64,000 nt of DNA from NCBI GenBank assembly GCA_017163975.1, contig JAFFSR010000009.1, positions 744,001 to 808,000 of the forward strand, given 5' to 3'. This document shows, piece by piece, positions 9,963 to 21,919 of this stretch. This DNA comes from Anastatus disparis. Its lineage: Eukaryota > Arthropoda > Insecta > Hymenoptera > Eupelmidae. The stretch's first letter is position 1, and each line of letters begins with the position of its first letter. Position numbers and translations under genes: made by a program. A model generated the notes under the pieces. That model searched no databases and was not told the DNA's origin. It saw only the letters and a program-made list of their open reading frames with translations.

Positions 9963-12900
9963 ATATTATTATGCAATTTCAAATCATAGAATATCTTTTT
10001 ATCTTTTTAAATAATATTTTATTTTAATTAGAATGATTTGATTAGTAAATGAACTGTGTTAAAAGATATAAATATTTTATTTCAATGATTTTTTTTATAA
10101 TTTAATTTATTGGAAAAGCAAGATCTCATTAAAAAAAGTATAAAAAATTAATTGTTACACAACATTTTTTTAGTGGATAAAAATAAATGAATTTATTTTC
10201 TCTGAGATTTTGTGTCTTCAGTTACACGTATTTTTTCGTAATCGACTCAGCAAGCATGTTTATGAAATAGTGAATAAATACTTGAAATTTTTTTGAATAT
10301 TTATAACATTATTAAAAGGAATTTGTTTTAAAGTAAAAATCTATATAAATTGTAATTTTTTTAAAGAAATTGCAAATAAGACATAAATTTTCAACTTTTA
10401 TTAAGTAGATGAACGAGTAAAATTATTTAAATGTTAATTTGTACATAAAAAGTACTCACAGTTAACGATCAATTTACATTCAATCACCTATTGAATATTT
10501 ATTTATTACAGTCAAGTATTTAAAATAATAGACTTTAAATTAACTAATTAAACTTTGTTAAATATTCCCTGGTAGAAAATTCCCTGGTGAAAAATTGATG
10601 AAAATTTCTATCAAAGTTAAAGTATTAAAAAATTATTAAATAATATCACTTCTTTAAAAAAAAAATTTTCAAATAAATTTAAAAAAAATTATTTAATGAT
10701 TATTGCAAAAAAATTATTCAATGTTTATTTTATAGTAAAAAAAATATGTGGAATTTGTCGTACAAAAATTATTTAAAAAAAATACGTTGAAATGACTCAG
10801 GGAAAAATATAAACATAACTTTTTTATTGTTACAATAATAATATTTCAAAAATTTAATACGAAATATTTAACCATTACAATAAGAATAATTATTTTATGA
10901 ATGAAACTAAAAAAATAATTGATAATTAAAAGGTGAAAATACTTAAACCAGCGTTCAAAATATTATATTCATTATAATCAGTAGTAGTAATATGCTACTA
11001 TTTTAGGATGCAACTGATGATCATTAATTTTTTTTGTGAGGACTTATAAAATTTTACAATTAATCACTCACATTATTGCTTTTAAATACTTAATTAAACA
11101 CAGAGAACCATTACCCGTGAGCCTAGCGTACACGCTTAGCCGAGGAACGTCATTGCAAGTAAAACCAAGGTTTGTGTGTGAAAAATATTTTAGTAAAAAT
11201 TTTATAAAAGTAAAATTAGGATAGACTGCTTAAGAAATTTAAATTATGACAAATTAGTTATTATAAAATTCTTACACTTATAAAATATTTGAATATATTT
11301 TAATAATTATTTACTAATAGAGAATCTCAATTTTTATCCATAAAACAATATTTAAATGTCAATTATTGAGAACAATTAAGTTGTTGAATGAATAATTATT
11401 ATAACAGCTTCATATCATCAAAAAGAAATAAAATTTTAAATATTTAGTATGATAAAGAAACATTCATTGCACTCATTTAGATATTTTTATATTAATTATG
11501 TTACTGAAAAAATGATAAAATCTTTACAAGCTAAGTGCACTTTCGTAAGAAGTAAGAAGTAATAATATAATACATAGAGAATAAAAATTTTGAAGTAACT
11601 ATCAACTTAAATAATAAGTTATCAATGCGTAAAAGTGAAAATTTAAGAAAATATAGAAATTTTATATTATATACTTTCCACATGTGATGTTAAAATATTT
11701 CTTAAAATATGATTTATATTATTTTGATGGGAAGCTTTTTATTAACTTCTATTTAAACTAGAAAGTATTATAAAAATGAACTAACTTGAATATATTTGTT
11801 TGTTAATAAAAGATGGTTATTTAATGTTCTTTTTTATAGTTGACAACGGATATTCAAGTCAATCATATGTTTGAAATGTTTGCTATTTGTTATTTAGGGT
11901 TTGTTATATTAATAAATTTTTTTAAATTCGTGACATTCATGACATGTATTTTTGCATTAAACTAAAGTCTACCAATCCTGAAAAAATTGATCAAACCTAA
12001 TTTATTTATTTCAAGTTCATACGTATACACTTGTAGTTAGATGATTCAAAAGAAATAAATTTAAAGCAAGTGGATTTTAAATTGTTTTTCTGTCAACGTA
12101 TGGCTCATCTTGAACAAATCATAGCCTTATAATATGTACATCAATATCAATAAAATCTTATATTATCATATAGAATACATTTATTTTCACTTGTCAATTT
12201 CTGTTCGTTTTTTTTCTGATTCTTGAAAAAAATGGATGTGTGTGAGAGAAAGAAAGAGTGCGCCATCACCAGGCGCGTGACCTATCTTGCCAACTGTCAA
12301 TAAATGCAGATGAAAATTTATGGATTTCATTTTGTGGAATGTTTTAGGTATTTCAAATATTGTTAAGATTAATTGAATAGCTTCATAACATTTTTTAGTA
12401 AATTTATATTTAAAAAAAAAGTCAATTATTTTTGTTGTTAATATTGAATTATTCGATTAAAATTTTCATTGAATAATTGTTGTTTATAATTATTTAGTAT
12501 TTATATTATTTTGTTTATAATTGTAACTAGGAAATGATTGAATAACTTTTTTAAGAGTAATATAATTATTTGAACTTTGGTAATTAAAAAATAAAGCCCG
12601 TTTTAATCACTAATCTCAGTTACGAATTACTTTCCATATCAAACTGTTAATGATAAATTGGTATATTAAATATAAGAATTGAATTACTAATAACTATCAA
12701 CAATTATTAACAATCATTTACATGATCGAAAGCTTATTGAATTAAAGTAAGTAATGTTGAAATTTACTTTATTTTGGTCATGTATTGCGACTAATTCCTT
12801 GTAACAACGCAATAAAGAATTAAGAATCATCAGTAATATTAGTCTATTTAATGTTCTTATCAGATAAGTGTTACAATAATGTTCGAACACTTAAAATAAT

Positions 12901-14861
12901 ATTACTATATTAGTATAATATCAACCTAAATGAATGTTTGAGTTTCGTTCAAATTATTTGTATACTAAATTTAAAAATTATTAAATTTACAAAAAGTTTT
13001 ATTAATAACTGTTTAGGTGGAAGAATAGAAAAATATAAGATTTTATGATTTAAAATTTTTCCAATTAAAAATTCATGGTCTAGAATTTTTCAAATTTGGT
13101 AACTAAAGCTATCTCTTGAGAAATTTTTCATTTTGCCTAAACACATTCAATAATCCTTTTAATGAAACTTTCAATATGAAGTTTTTTTTAAATATTTATT
13201 TGTACGAAAAATTTTTAAATGTAATGTAAAAATTACGATTACAATGTTTCAGAATAATTTTATAAAAGATATAATTAAATATAAAACTTTATTACTTATA
13301 CAGCATGCTCTTCCGATCTCGCATAAATGTATGTATGAAGGCTTAACTAAATGCCTAACAAGGTAAACCTTCTGATTACGAAATCTAACAGAGATATTAT
13401 CTCAACGTGTTTTCGAATAATAAGCATAATAGGATTTCTCTATAAGAAATTCAAGCTCTACCTTGATCGTAGAATTTTTTGTCAGATCCCTCAAGTTGCA
13501 CGACCATATCTCTAATTGATATGCATGATCACAAATCTTTCAATGTCCTGTCATGATTTTATATCTTTGATCTCGCAGTTAATATTGTTTATTTAAGAAA
13601 AAAATGTTTAATGCATACTTGATTGACAATTATTTGTAATTGGTTAACGAGTTTAAAGTATCGAAATCCAATAATAGTATCACTAGTATAATAATCACAT
13701 TTTATGAAATTAAAAAAATTAAATATTATTTTTATATCTTTGATAAGTTGATAAAATACTTTATAAAATTAAAAATTATTCGCTCAACGTTTATAAAAAA
13801 TTATTGTTTATACGTACTTAGCTTTACCAATTGTATTCTTAGCAAATCTTCAAGTAGACTTAAGCAAAGCATCAATCATATTTCATTTCATTTTTATCAG
13901 TGATTTCTTCAGCAAAATGTTTACTGATACTATCACTTATATTATTTACATTTATGTAACTTATAATATCACTTTGTAGATGAAACGAACTTAAATCGAA
14001 CGAAGGATTCTACCTTATCGATTAATAAGTAATTATATTAATAATTACAATTAAAAAACAATTTTTAAAGAAAAATTTATTAGGTTTGAATGTCTCATAA
14101 ACAGTATTCAGTTAAATTTTCATGTAAATTCAGCATTTATTAATATGAAGAAATTTTTATTTCTGATAAGATAACATTTTTTAATTCTCGATAAGATAGC
14201 AATTTTTAAATTGTTAATAATATTTCAAAAATATTTTTAATATTCTAATGTGAAAATCCAAAATTTTCCGTGATTAATGAAAAAAGTTGTTTAATGATTT
14301 AACCAAAACTTATTATAGGTCATGCTAAGAACTAATGTATTTAGTTTCTCTTAAATTACTGCTTTGATGGTAATTATTAACATAATATTTAATAATTGTT
14401 TATTAATATAATAATTATTAATAGTTTATTAGTTGATAGCGTAGGAATTATATCGCTTTAAAAAAACAAAAAGAAAATTAAATTAACTTTAAAGTTTGGA
14501 AGACATACGAAATAACAATAAAGTACTAATAGTTTAATTAATTATTATAATTATGTATACCTAATTAAGTATATAGGTATGATAGAGGCTCGACAACTAT
14601 GATTATATCATATTTATTTTTACTCGAGATATTTAATAAGTATAGTCAAATTCTACGTATAAAAATTAGTTGCCTGGTAGGTGCCTTATAAGGCCCTTAT
14701 GATTATTTCCAGGTATCTGATGAAACGCTTATTCAATATTGTTTAAATAATTAAAAAAATTTAACATAAATTTTTATATTACAACACTTAAAAAATGTTT
14801 TTAAAATTAGAAATGATAAGGCCATCTTAAAACTGCTTATAATTTCTCCCTCATCAACTTC
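9963..14861. other. AT-rich intergenic DNA, no gene seen
   Basis: About 4.9 kb of strongly AT-rich sequence without a credible gene. Two small GC-richer islets occur, near 11108-11170 and 12250-12300. The second contains GCGCC/GGCGC, able to form a small hairpin. A block at about 13306-13570 is less AT-biased than its flanks and begins with an adapter-like 14-mer, listed separately. Confidence 0.6.
13306..13319 (+). other. 14-base match to Illumina adapter 3' end
   Basis: TGCTCTTCCGATCT at 13306-13319 is identical to the last 14 bases of a standard Illumina read adapter. The less AT-biased block that follows (to about 13570) differs from the DNA on its left. A chance match of this length in one 64-kb window is improbable but possible. 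It may mark a chimeric join or untrimmed adapter in the assembly. Confidence 0.6.
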
Positions 14862-14935
14862 GGCGCCGTGGCTTAGTTGGTTAAAGCGCCTGTCTAGTAA
14901 ACAGGAGATCGGGGGTTCGAATCCCCCCGGGGCCT
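14862..14935 (+). tRNA. tRNA-Thr (AGT anticodon)
   Basis: This 74-nt gene begins GGCGCCG at 14862-14868 and pairs with CGGGGCC at 14928-14934, with the single G-G mismatch also usual in animal tRNA-Thr-AGT. T is the discriminator base. The D arm is TGGCTTAGTTGGTTAAAGCG. The anticodon stem CCTGT/ACAGG encloses CTAGTAA, so the anticodon is AGT. The T arm GGGGG-TTCGAAT-CCCCC is perfect. There is no intron. A T18 run follows at 14947-14964. It looks intact. Confidence 0.97.
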
Positions 14936-14946
14936 CAAAGTGTGTA

Positions 14947-14964
14947 TTTTTTTTTTTTTTTTTT
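14947..14964 (+). terminator. Pol III T18 terminator of tRNA-Thr
   Basis: Eighteen consecutive T residues start 12 bases after the tRNA-Thr 3' end. This is far longer than the four to six that polymerase III needs. Confidence 0.85.
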
Positions 14965-15931
14965 AACATTTTTAATAATATTTTTTCAATTATAGATATT
15001 TTATTTTAATTTAACATTTTTGTATCTTTCAAAATTTTTTCATTCTTTTTCATAATTTTTTAAAATATGATGAAAATTCTTCTATTATCTTACTAATATA
15101 ATAGTATAATTTTCAGAATTTTTAGTTTATTTATGACTTATTTAGAAAGTCAAATCACTCAATAAAAAATAAAAAAGAATTTGATAAAAAATATAAAATA
15201 ATTTGACATATTACTTAAAAATTCTGATTTTGAAATTAAAATCTTTATGAAACCGATATTTTATGTGTTACAACACTCTTGATTTTAAAAGTATGTAAGA
15301 AAATGATTAATTAAAAATAGATCGTACAGTTATGTGAAATGCTATTAATAATAAAAATTATCTTTTATTTTTTGAAAAATGGTTATCACTTGGCCTCATC
15401 AATAGATGTAATTTACAGTATTTATTTATTGTATAATTTAATATGCGTATTAAAATTCTGTCTTTAATGCCTTTAGCTATTTTTTCTTATCTGATTTTTT
15501 TATATACATATATGTAAACATAACATGTGTCATTAAAGTTATATTATAGTTAAACAAATTTTTTATACATTATTAATAAGTTATTAAATTTATTCAAATA
15601 TTCAAAAATTTAAGGATAAAAATTTATCTTTGGAAAAATTTTAGTTGAAGAAACTTAATTAGTTATTTTACTGTCCTAAAAATATTGATTTTCTATTATT
15701 TTCTGTATTTATACTATTCTATAGATTATGATAGATATATTTTTAAACTGTATTGAATATTCATTAAACTAATGTCAGAACGTTATAACAGAATATTCAT
15801 TGATTGAGCTATTATCAGAACGATACAACCTTTTAACTATTCATCAATATTAACAATTAAAATATAGTTTTGTAAATAATAAAGTTGAATTATAAATTTG
15901 ATAAAAGAAATAGATTATTTCATCAAATAAT
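14965..15931. other. AT-rich DNA between two tRNA genes
   Basis: No gene seen. A diverged tandem duplication at about 15754-15826 shares GAATATTCATT at its start and TCAGAACG near its end in two units of 36-40 bases. Confidence 0.55.
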
Positions 15932-15941
15932 AAAAAAAAAA
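15932..15941 (-). terminator. Pol III terminator of tRNA-Ser (minus strand)
   Basis: Ten A on the plus strand read as T10 on the minus strand, directly after the tRNA-Ser 3' end. Confidence 0.85.
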
Positions 15942-15943
15942 GT

Positions 15944-16025
15944 CGACGAGGATGGGATTCGAACCCACGCGTGCAGAGCACATTGGATTAGCAGTCCAAC
16001 GCCTTAACCACTCGGCCACCTCGTC
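15944..16025 (-). tRNA. tRNA-Ser (GCT anticodon)
   Basis: Read on the minus strand, this 82-nt class II tRNA starts GACGAGG at 16025 and ends CCTCGTC plus discriminator G at 15944. The A box TGGCCGAGTGG is present. The anticodon stem TTGGA/TCCAA encloses CTGCTAA, so the anticodon is GCT, decoding AGY serine codons. The long variable arm (TGTGCTCTGCACGC) and B box GGTTCGAATCC agree with serine. There is no intron. It lies about 0.8 kb upstream of the MOCOS start on the opposite strand. It looks intact. Confidence 0.97.
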
Positions 16026-16836
16026 CAGCTGTCTGGCGTTCTCTAAATATTCGTCATTACCTAAATTTTTCAAATTTATAAAAGCTTCACTTTCATTTTA
16101 TGATTATTTTTCATAATTTTAAATTCTAAGTCAATGTTTAAAGCAGCTAATATCTAAATACACCTTGTTTAGCAATTTCATAAATATAAAGTCAAATATA
16201 GATCAGATTAATATTTTTTATATAATGTATTGTACAAAATTTCTAGTTTATATTATAGTATAAAAAAAGATAAAACAATTAGTCTACTTACAAATATTAT
16301 TGTAAAAATTGTAAAATTTAATTGTTTAAGTGTAATATACCGACATACAGTTTTATTATCTTCGCCTTGATTCAACAGATTATACGCGCCATCTACATCA
16401 TCTGTTTTTGGAGAACAAGAAGCTTGTTATGCCTTCTATCGTTATTGTTGTGCTGCATTAAACGCATAGCAATATTGTGCATTTTAAATACAATCTTGTA
16501 TGTATATTGTCATGTAACGGCGTTTATTTGAAAACTCAAGGCAAGCAATTAAGAAATAAAATTTCTCTTGTGATGTAATGTGTTTGTGACGTGTACTTTG
16601 TAATTTTAAAATTATAGATAAAACAAACTTATTATTTATTTAATTAGAAATTCTATCAACTGCATATGATTACTGTATTCACGAATTGGTAAATTGAGCC
16701 CTCGTGAAAGGCTCAAAAATATCAGTGCTGGAAGTTACGAGAAGATAAGTTTACGAAGTTGTCGTGTTTGAATTAAATAACCAATGGCCTTACACAATCT
16801 AACCATGCAGCATACCGTAACCGGCCGTCTGTTGGT
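16026..16836. promoter_or_regulatory. Upstream region of MOCOS, shared with tRNA-Ser
   Basis: About 0.8 kb separates the tRNA-Ser 5' end from the MOCOS start codon. It is AT-rich until about 16680 and then becomes more balanced (16680-16836), consistent with a 5' UTR. I cannot assign a transcription start. The short frame at 16322-16531 is not convincing. Confidence 0.4.
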
Positions 16837-19800
16837 ATGGATGAATTACTCTACGTTCCTGTTTACGATGAGAAAACGCAACAAAATTTGGACCAAAATT
16901 TTTCTCGACTTGAGGGTAAAGATTATCTATTATTTATGAAAAATTATATGTAAATATAAATTACAGATTCTTGTTTTTTTTCTGTTAATGTTATTTTTTT
17001 TATTCATAAATATATTTTATTAATTAGTATTTAGTCATTAAAAAAACATTTTCCATTTTTTTTCCTCATTGCAATTTTAAAAGTAGTTAGTATCATTGAA
17101 ATAATTAACTGCAGTAATATAAAAATTATTATATAAGTGTAATTTTAAAATATATTTTTTTTATCTTCTTATCTCAATTTGATAGGTGAATGCTACGTAG
17201 ATCATGCTGGTGCTACTTTATATTCTGAAAATCAGATTAAAAAATCAATGGATGACTTATTGTTATCATTATACACAAACCCACATTCCAATAGCGTTAG
17301 TGGAAATATTACCGAGGAGACTATTGACAACATCCGATATACGTAAGTGATCTTAGATTATATAAAGAACTTCTACTTAATCACTGTTTCTAATCTATTA
17401 ATAAATGCTTGTTTACTAGAATTTTAGATCATTTTCATACAACTCCAGATGAATACACTGTCATTTTTACATCCAGCGCTACTGCCTCATTAAAAATTAT
17501 AGCTGAAACATTTAATTTTAAAAATGCATGTCACAAACAACATGGGCATTTTGTTTATTTACAAGATAATCATACGTCAGTTCTTGGCATGAGAGATGTT
17601 GTTGCTCAAAGAGAAGCTGAAGTTACTTGTTTAAGCCACGATGCTGCTTTTCAAATTTTACAACATCCAACTGATGTGAATAATTCTATTGCGGATGAAA
17701 AATCTAATTCATTATTTGTATATTCTGCACAATGCAATTTTTCAGGATTAAAATACCCTCTTGATTGGATTAAAAATGTAAAAAATGGAGCTTTGAATTC
17801 ACACGTGCAAGATAAAACTAATTGGTTCACCTTACTTGATGCTGCTTCTTTTGTTGCTACTAATGATTTGAATCTTTTGAACTTCAAGCCAGACTTTGTC
17901 TGTATTTCATTCTATAAACTATTTGGATACCCTACTGGTATAGGAGCTTTATTAGTTAAAAATGATAGTTCTCACATTTTAAATAAAATTTATTATGGAG
18001 GTGGAACAGTAAATGTAGCTCTTAGTTCAAAAATGTACCATGTGAAAAAAGAATCTTTACATCAAAGGTAAAATTTAAAATATATAGAAATTAATTTGTT
18101 TGGATATTATTTAAAAAAATTTTTAATATATAATATAATAATATTTTACAGATTTGAAGATGGTACAATTTCTTTTTTAACAATATTAGCACTCCAACAT
18201 GGATTTAAAATTTTGTCTGATATTTCTATGCATAAAATATCAGCACATGTATTTTTTTTAGCTAGATATTTGCATCATTCTTTACTTTCTTTGCATCATG
18301 AGAATGGAGCTCCAGTAATCAAGTTATATGCTGATACAGATTATGAAGATAGAAGTTTACAAGGTGGAATTGTATCTTTTAATGTATTAAGAGCAAATGG
18401 AGAGTACGTTGGTTACATGGAGGTACTTAATATGGCAGCTTTGTACAAAATTCATTTACGAACTGGATGTTTCTGTAATCCTGGAGCTTGTCAACGTCAC
18501 TTAAAACTTACAGATATTGATATTTTAAAGAATTATGATAATGGATATACATGTGGAGGTACAAAAGATTTAGTTGATGGGGAACCTACAGGAGCAGTGA
18601 GAATATCTTTCGGATATATGTCTACTATAAAAGATGTAGAAATAGTTTTAGAAATGGTAAAGAAATGTTTTGTTAAAGGAAAAGCAGTTGTAAAAAGTCC
18701 ATTGTGGTGGTCAGATTTCAAGTGTGAATTGCAAGCAAAATATAAATTTCATTGTATTGAAAATTTAGGTAAAAGTGATGTCTCGAATGGATCCAATGGT
18801 TTTAAGAAAGATGTTATTTGCAATCTAAAAAAAGAAAATAAATCACAAGATCAAGCAGATATAATTACAGAAAACAATAATGGCACTCAAATTAATGGAA
18901 GTAAAAAACATTCAACATTATCTAAAATATTTATTTATCCTGTTAAGTCTTGTGGAGCATTTGAAATCAAAAATTCATGGAAGCTGACTGCCAAAGGATT
19001 ACTATATGACAGAGAATGGATGATTGTAACATCTACAGGTGTATGTCTAACTCAAAAACAAGACACGATGCTGTGTTTGATTACACCGGTTGTTGATTTA
19101 AAAAAATGCGAGTTAATATTACATTATCCAGGTAATTATTATTTAATAAAACGATTTTTAAATTGATTAAATGCAAATTCTATATTAACAAAATTTTAAT
19201 CAAAACATTCAGGTATGCCACCAATAGGAGTTCCATTAAATATATCGTCAGACAAAATTAATGGTAAAATTTGCAGAGGAAAAGTTTGTGGTCATAAAGT
19301 TGAGGGAATTGACTGTGGTTCAGAAGTTTCGGAGTGGTTAAGTTTAGCTTTGGGAAGACCTAATCTCAGACTTGTCAGGCAAAATGAGCCAATTATAAAA
19401 AAACGTAATATAATTATAAAATAAATTTCAATAACTCTATTATTATTCAAAAAGTTGCATATTAATTAGATATGATTAAACATTTACAGAAACAAATAAA
19501 CCTGAATTATCTTTTGCCAGTCAAAGTCAATATCTTTTGATAAACGCAGCTAGTATATTGTGGCTTGCAGAAAGAATATCAGATGACTCTGAATGTGAAA
19601 AAAGTACAATATTGCATAGGTTTCGAGGAAATTTTGTAATTGAAGGATGCATACCTTTTGAAGAAATAAAATGGAAAACTGTTCAAATAGGAAGTTGTCA
19701 GTTTAAGGTACACGTCTGCTTATAAAATTTTTAACATTAATTAACAAAATGTATAATTTGTTTACTGTTAAACTTTTCCATGCTATAATGCTATTATTTA

Positions 19801-19996
19801 CCATATTTAGGTTGAAGGAATATGTACGAGATGTCAAATGGTGTGCATTGATCAAACCAGTGGTATAAAGACTGTAGAACCTTTACGAACTTTGGCTGAA
19901 GAATTCCATGGTAAACTTAAATTTGGTATATATTTAGAAAAAAAGTTTCAGGAAAATGATGTTTTGAAAATAGGGGATCAAGTACTTTATACCTAA
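16837..19996 (+). CDS. mal: Molybdenum cofactor sulfurase (MOCOS / ma-l), 7 exons
   Basis: Molybdenum cofactor sulfurase transfers sulfur from L-cysteine to the molybdenum cofactor of xanthine dehydrogenase and aldehyde oxidase, activating them. Exons by splice sites and phase: 16837-16915, 17186-17342, 17420-18067, 18152-19131, 19213-19404, 19490-19707, 19811-19996. They join in frame to 819 codons, normal for the family. The N-terminal NifS-like class V aminotransferase domain (about 28-470) starts ECYVDHAGATLY and has the PLP lysine in SFYKLFG (Lys245). The cysteine cluster RTGCFCNPGAC (Cys401, 403, 408) is intact. A low-complexity linker (about 495-550) leads to the MOSC N-terminal barrel (IFIYPVKSCGAF) and the C-terminal MOSC domain ending with CTRCQMVCIDQTSG. 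All introns are GT-AG and short (77-270 nt). The start at 16837 is the first ATG in frame. The nearby ATG at 16805 is out of frame. No break or missing key residue is seen. Confidence 0.96.
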
Positions 19997-20464
19997 AAAA
20001 ATTCAAATCAAAGAAATGTGATATTGAAAATCTTTTTAAAGTATATAATATGAGAAAATTAATTTTTTCTTGCAAAACTTTATATAAATTATATAAAAGT
20101 TGTATAAATAGTTTATTAAGAAATATTTTATCTTCTACAAACTTAAAAAAGAATTGTAAATAATATTATCTAAGAATAGCTTTCATAGTATTAGGTATTT
20201 CAAAATACATTGTAATATAGTAGACAATTATTTATTAAGTTTTCAAAATGAATTTTAATTCCAAGCACTAAGTATTTTTATACAAAATTATTCTGTATTT
20301 ATCTCATGAATATTTTTGTAATTGTTATATGTACATAAATAAATAAATATATATAAAAAATATGGTTTTTAATTACAATATTTACATCTGAAAAATGATA
20401 TTATCTTTAAACTTTTGTGCTTTACTAAGAATAACTGAAGTAACGCATTCCTCAAAATTGTGCA
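19997..20464. other. Convergent 3' UTR region of MOCOS and the Rdx gene
   Basis: 468 bases lie between the MOCOS stop and the stop of the minus-strand Rdx gene. It holds MOCOS-direction poly(A) signals at 20338-20347 and, on the minus strand, ATTAAA at 20368-20373. The two transcripts therefore probably end within about 30 bases of each other and may overlap. Confidence 0.6.
20338..20347 (+). promoter_or_regulatory. Poly(A) signals for MOCOS
   Basis: Two overlapping AATAAA hexamers lie at 20338-20343 and 20342-20347, about 340 bases after the stop codon. Confidence 0.65.
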
Positions 20465-20993
20465 CTAAGATATAACACAATCTATAGGTTGTTGTTTTTT
20501 AATTTTGGCTATTGATTTTCCTTCGGATACACCTTTTACTAATTCTGTAACTTCTGAGAAGTCTGGAAAAGCCATGGTTTGTAGTTTTGAATGAACTAAT
20601 TCATCGTTTATTTGCACTTCAAAAGATCCTGCAAAAGAATATTTATTTATAAATTAATATTTTGTTTTATTTTAAAAAGATTTGATATACTGATAAATTT
20701 TGCAATAATTAAACCTAATCTTCCTGAATTAGCGCTAATTTCAGCTTCGGGAACAGCTTGTTTAATTTGTTTAGCCATTTCAATCATTTGTTTTATGTGT
20801 CCACAACTACCGCTAAAAAAGATTATAAATATATTTTATAATTTGAAAAATTTTTTTAAATAAATTGTGCAACAGATTAAGAATGAATTAGGTTATGTAA
20901 TGTCAAACGCTTAGTAAATTGTTTTATCATTTAAAAAAATAAAATTTACCAATATTCAACGTCAACTTTAACTTTGCTTAAACCTTCGGACAT
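20465..20993 (-). CDS. SelW/MIEN1-like Rdx-family thioredoxin-fold protein, 3 exons
   Basis: This small redox-fold protein belongs to the Rdx (SelW, SelT, SelV, MIEN1) family. On the minus strand the exons are 20993-20950, 20812-20715 and 20628-20465, joining in frame to 101 codons. The start gives MSEGLSKVKVDVEYCGSCGH. The family's redox motif CxxC/CxxU appears here as C15-G-S-C18 with cysteine, so it needs no selenocysteine. The SFEVQIND and HSKLQT...FPDF stretches match the conserved beta strands and loop of MIEN1 and SelW. The protein ends CVIS, a CaaX-type prenylation signal in the position where MIEN1 has CVIL. Membrane attachment is therefore likely, and farnesylation is inferred from the final Ser. 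MIEN1 promotes cell migration in mammals; the insect role is not established. Both introns are GT-AG (137 and 86 nt). Confidence 0.92.
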
Positions 20994-21919
20994 GTTTTCA
21001 AATTAACTAAATTTTTCAATCGAACGTTTTCTTAAAAAATAGAACTTATATAGAAAGTGAGTTTGTACTATGTTTATATTCCGTAGCAAATAGTAGATAG
21101 CTCACGACATTACCATCGTGCTTTCTGCTATGAATTAGTTTATGTCGTCTACTTTATCCATACATATATGTATATAAGATAAAATTATTCCAAAATAATT
21201 TTTTTATTGAAAGATTATTGAAATTCGAAGTTTAATGCCATTATCAATAAAAACTTTAATTCTAAATTTTCAATAACTTCATATCTATACTTTAATCTAC
21301 TAGATGTCGTTGGGTGTATAAAATTTATTTGAAAATGCTTATCAGTTATCGTGTCAGCTCATTAAGTGTAAACCACAGCGGTGGTTATACCTTCATGTAC
21401 CATGTTATCGCTTGTATTTTACATTGCTTTTTCGTTACTACGATGAAACGAAAAAACATCGTTTCTCGTAATATCAAAGTGTACTTAGCTTAATGTTTAA
21501 CGAAAAGCAACTAGTTTGAAAAGTTGCCGGTAACTATTTGAATGTCGATTTGTTAGCCCGTGCGCATATTTATATATTTTTAATGAAAATAGGAAGAAAA
21601 TAAACAAGTATAAAGATTATACACATACGCAAGACATCAACAGGTGGCCTCGCGAAGCGAGCAAGCGCGCTTTTGCAAATTCGGCACGCGTCTGTAAAGA
21701 TTCGTTCGTCTAAAATATATATGTATATACATATATACACGTGTGTGGCGCCACATCGTTTTTTATTTTATTTTTATATATATACTGTGTATGGTTAGCT
21801 CAGTTTTTTTTTTGGAAGCTTGCAGATTTCCAATTCGTTTGCGTTGAACGCAAGAGAGAGAAAGAGAAAGAAAAAAAGCTCTACAAAGCATCGTATACGG
21901 TACGGCAAGCTTTCCGGAA
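20994..21919. promoter_or_regulatory. Divergent promoter region, Rdx gene (minus) and Rab27 (plus)
   Basis: 926 bases separate the two start codons, so both promoters probably lie here. Arthropod-type initiator TCAGT occurs at about 21345 in the Rab27 direction. The DNA from 21500 to 21919 becomes richer in CpG and contains a (GA)n tract just before the Rab27 start, as in a 5' UTR. The Rab27 leader, if it begins upstream, contains at least one out-of-frame ATG (near 21790). Exact starts cannot be set from sequence. Confidence 0.5.

Noticed and set aside
14751..14969. 72-codon minus-strand frame giving EAPGGFEPPISC
   Set aside because: It is the antisense translation of the tRNA-Thr gene at 14862-14935, a common artefact.
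16805..16836. Earlier ATG at 16805 as the MOCOS start
   Set aside because: It is out of frame with the conserved exon 2 and reads into intron 1. The ATG at 16837 joins in frame with ECYVDHAGATLY.
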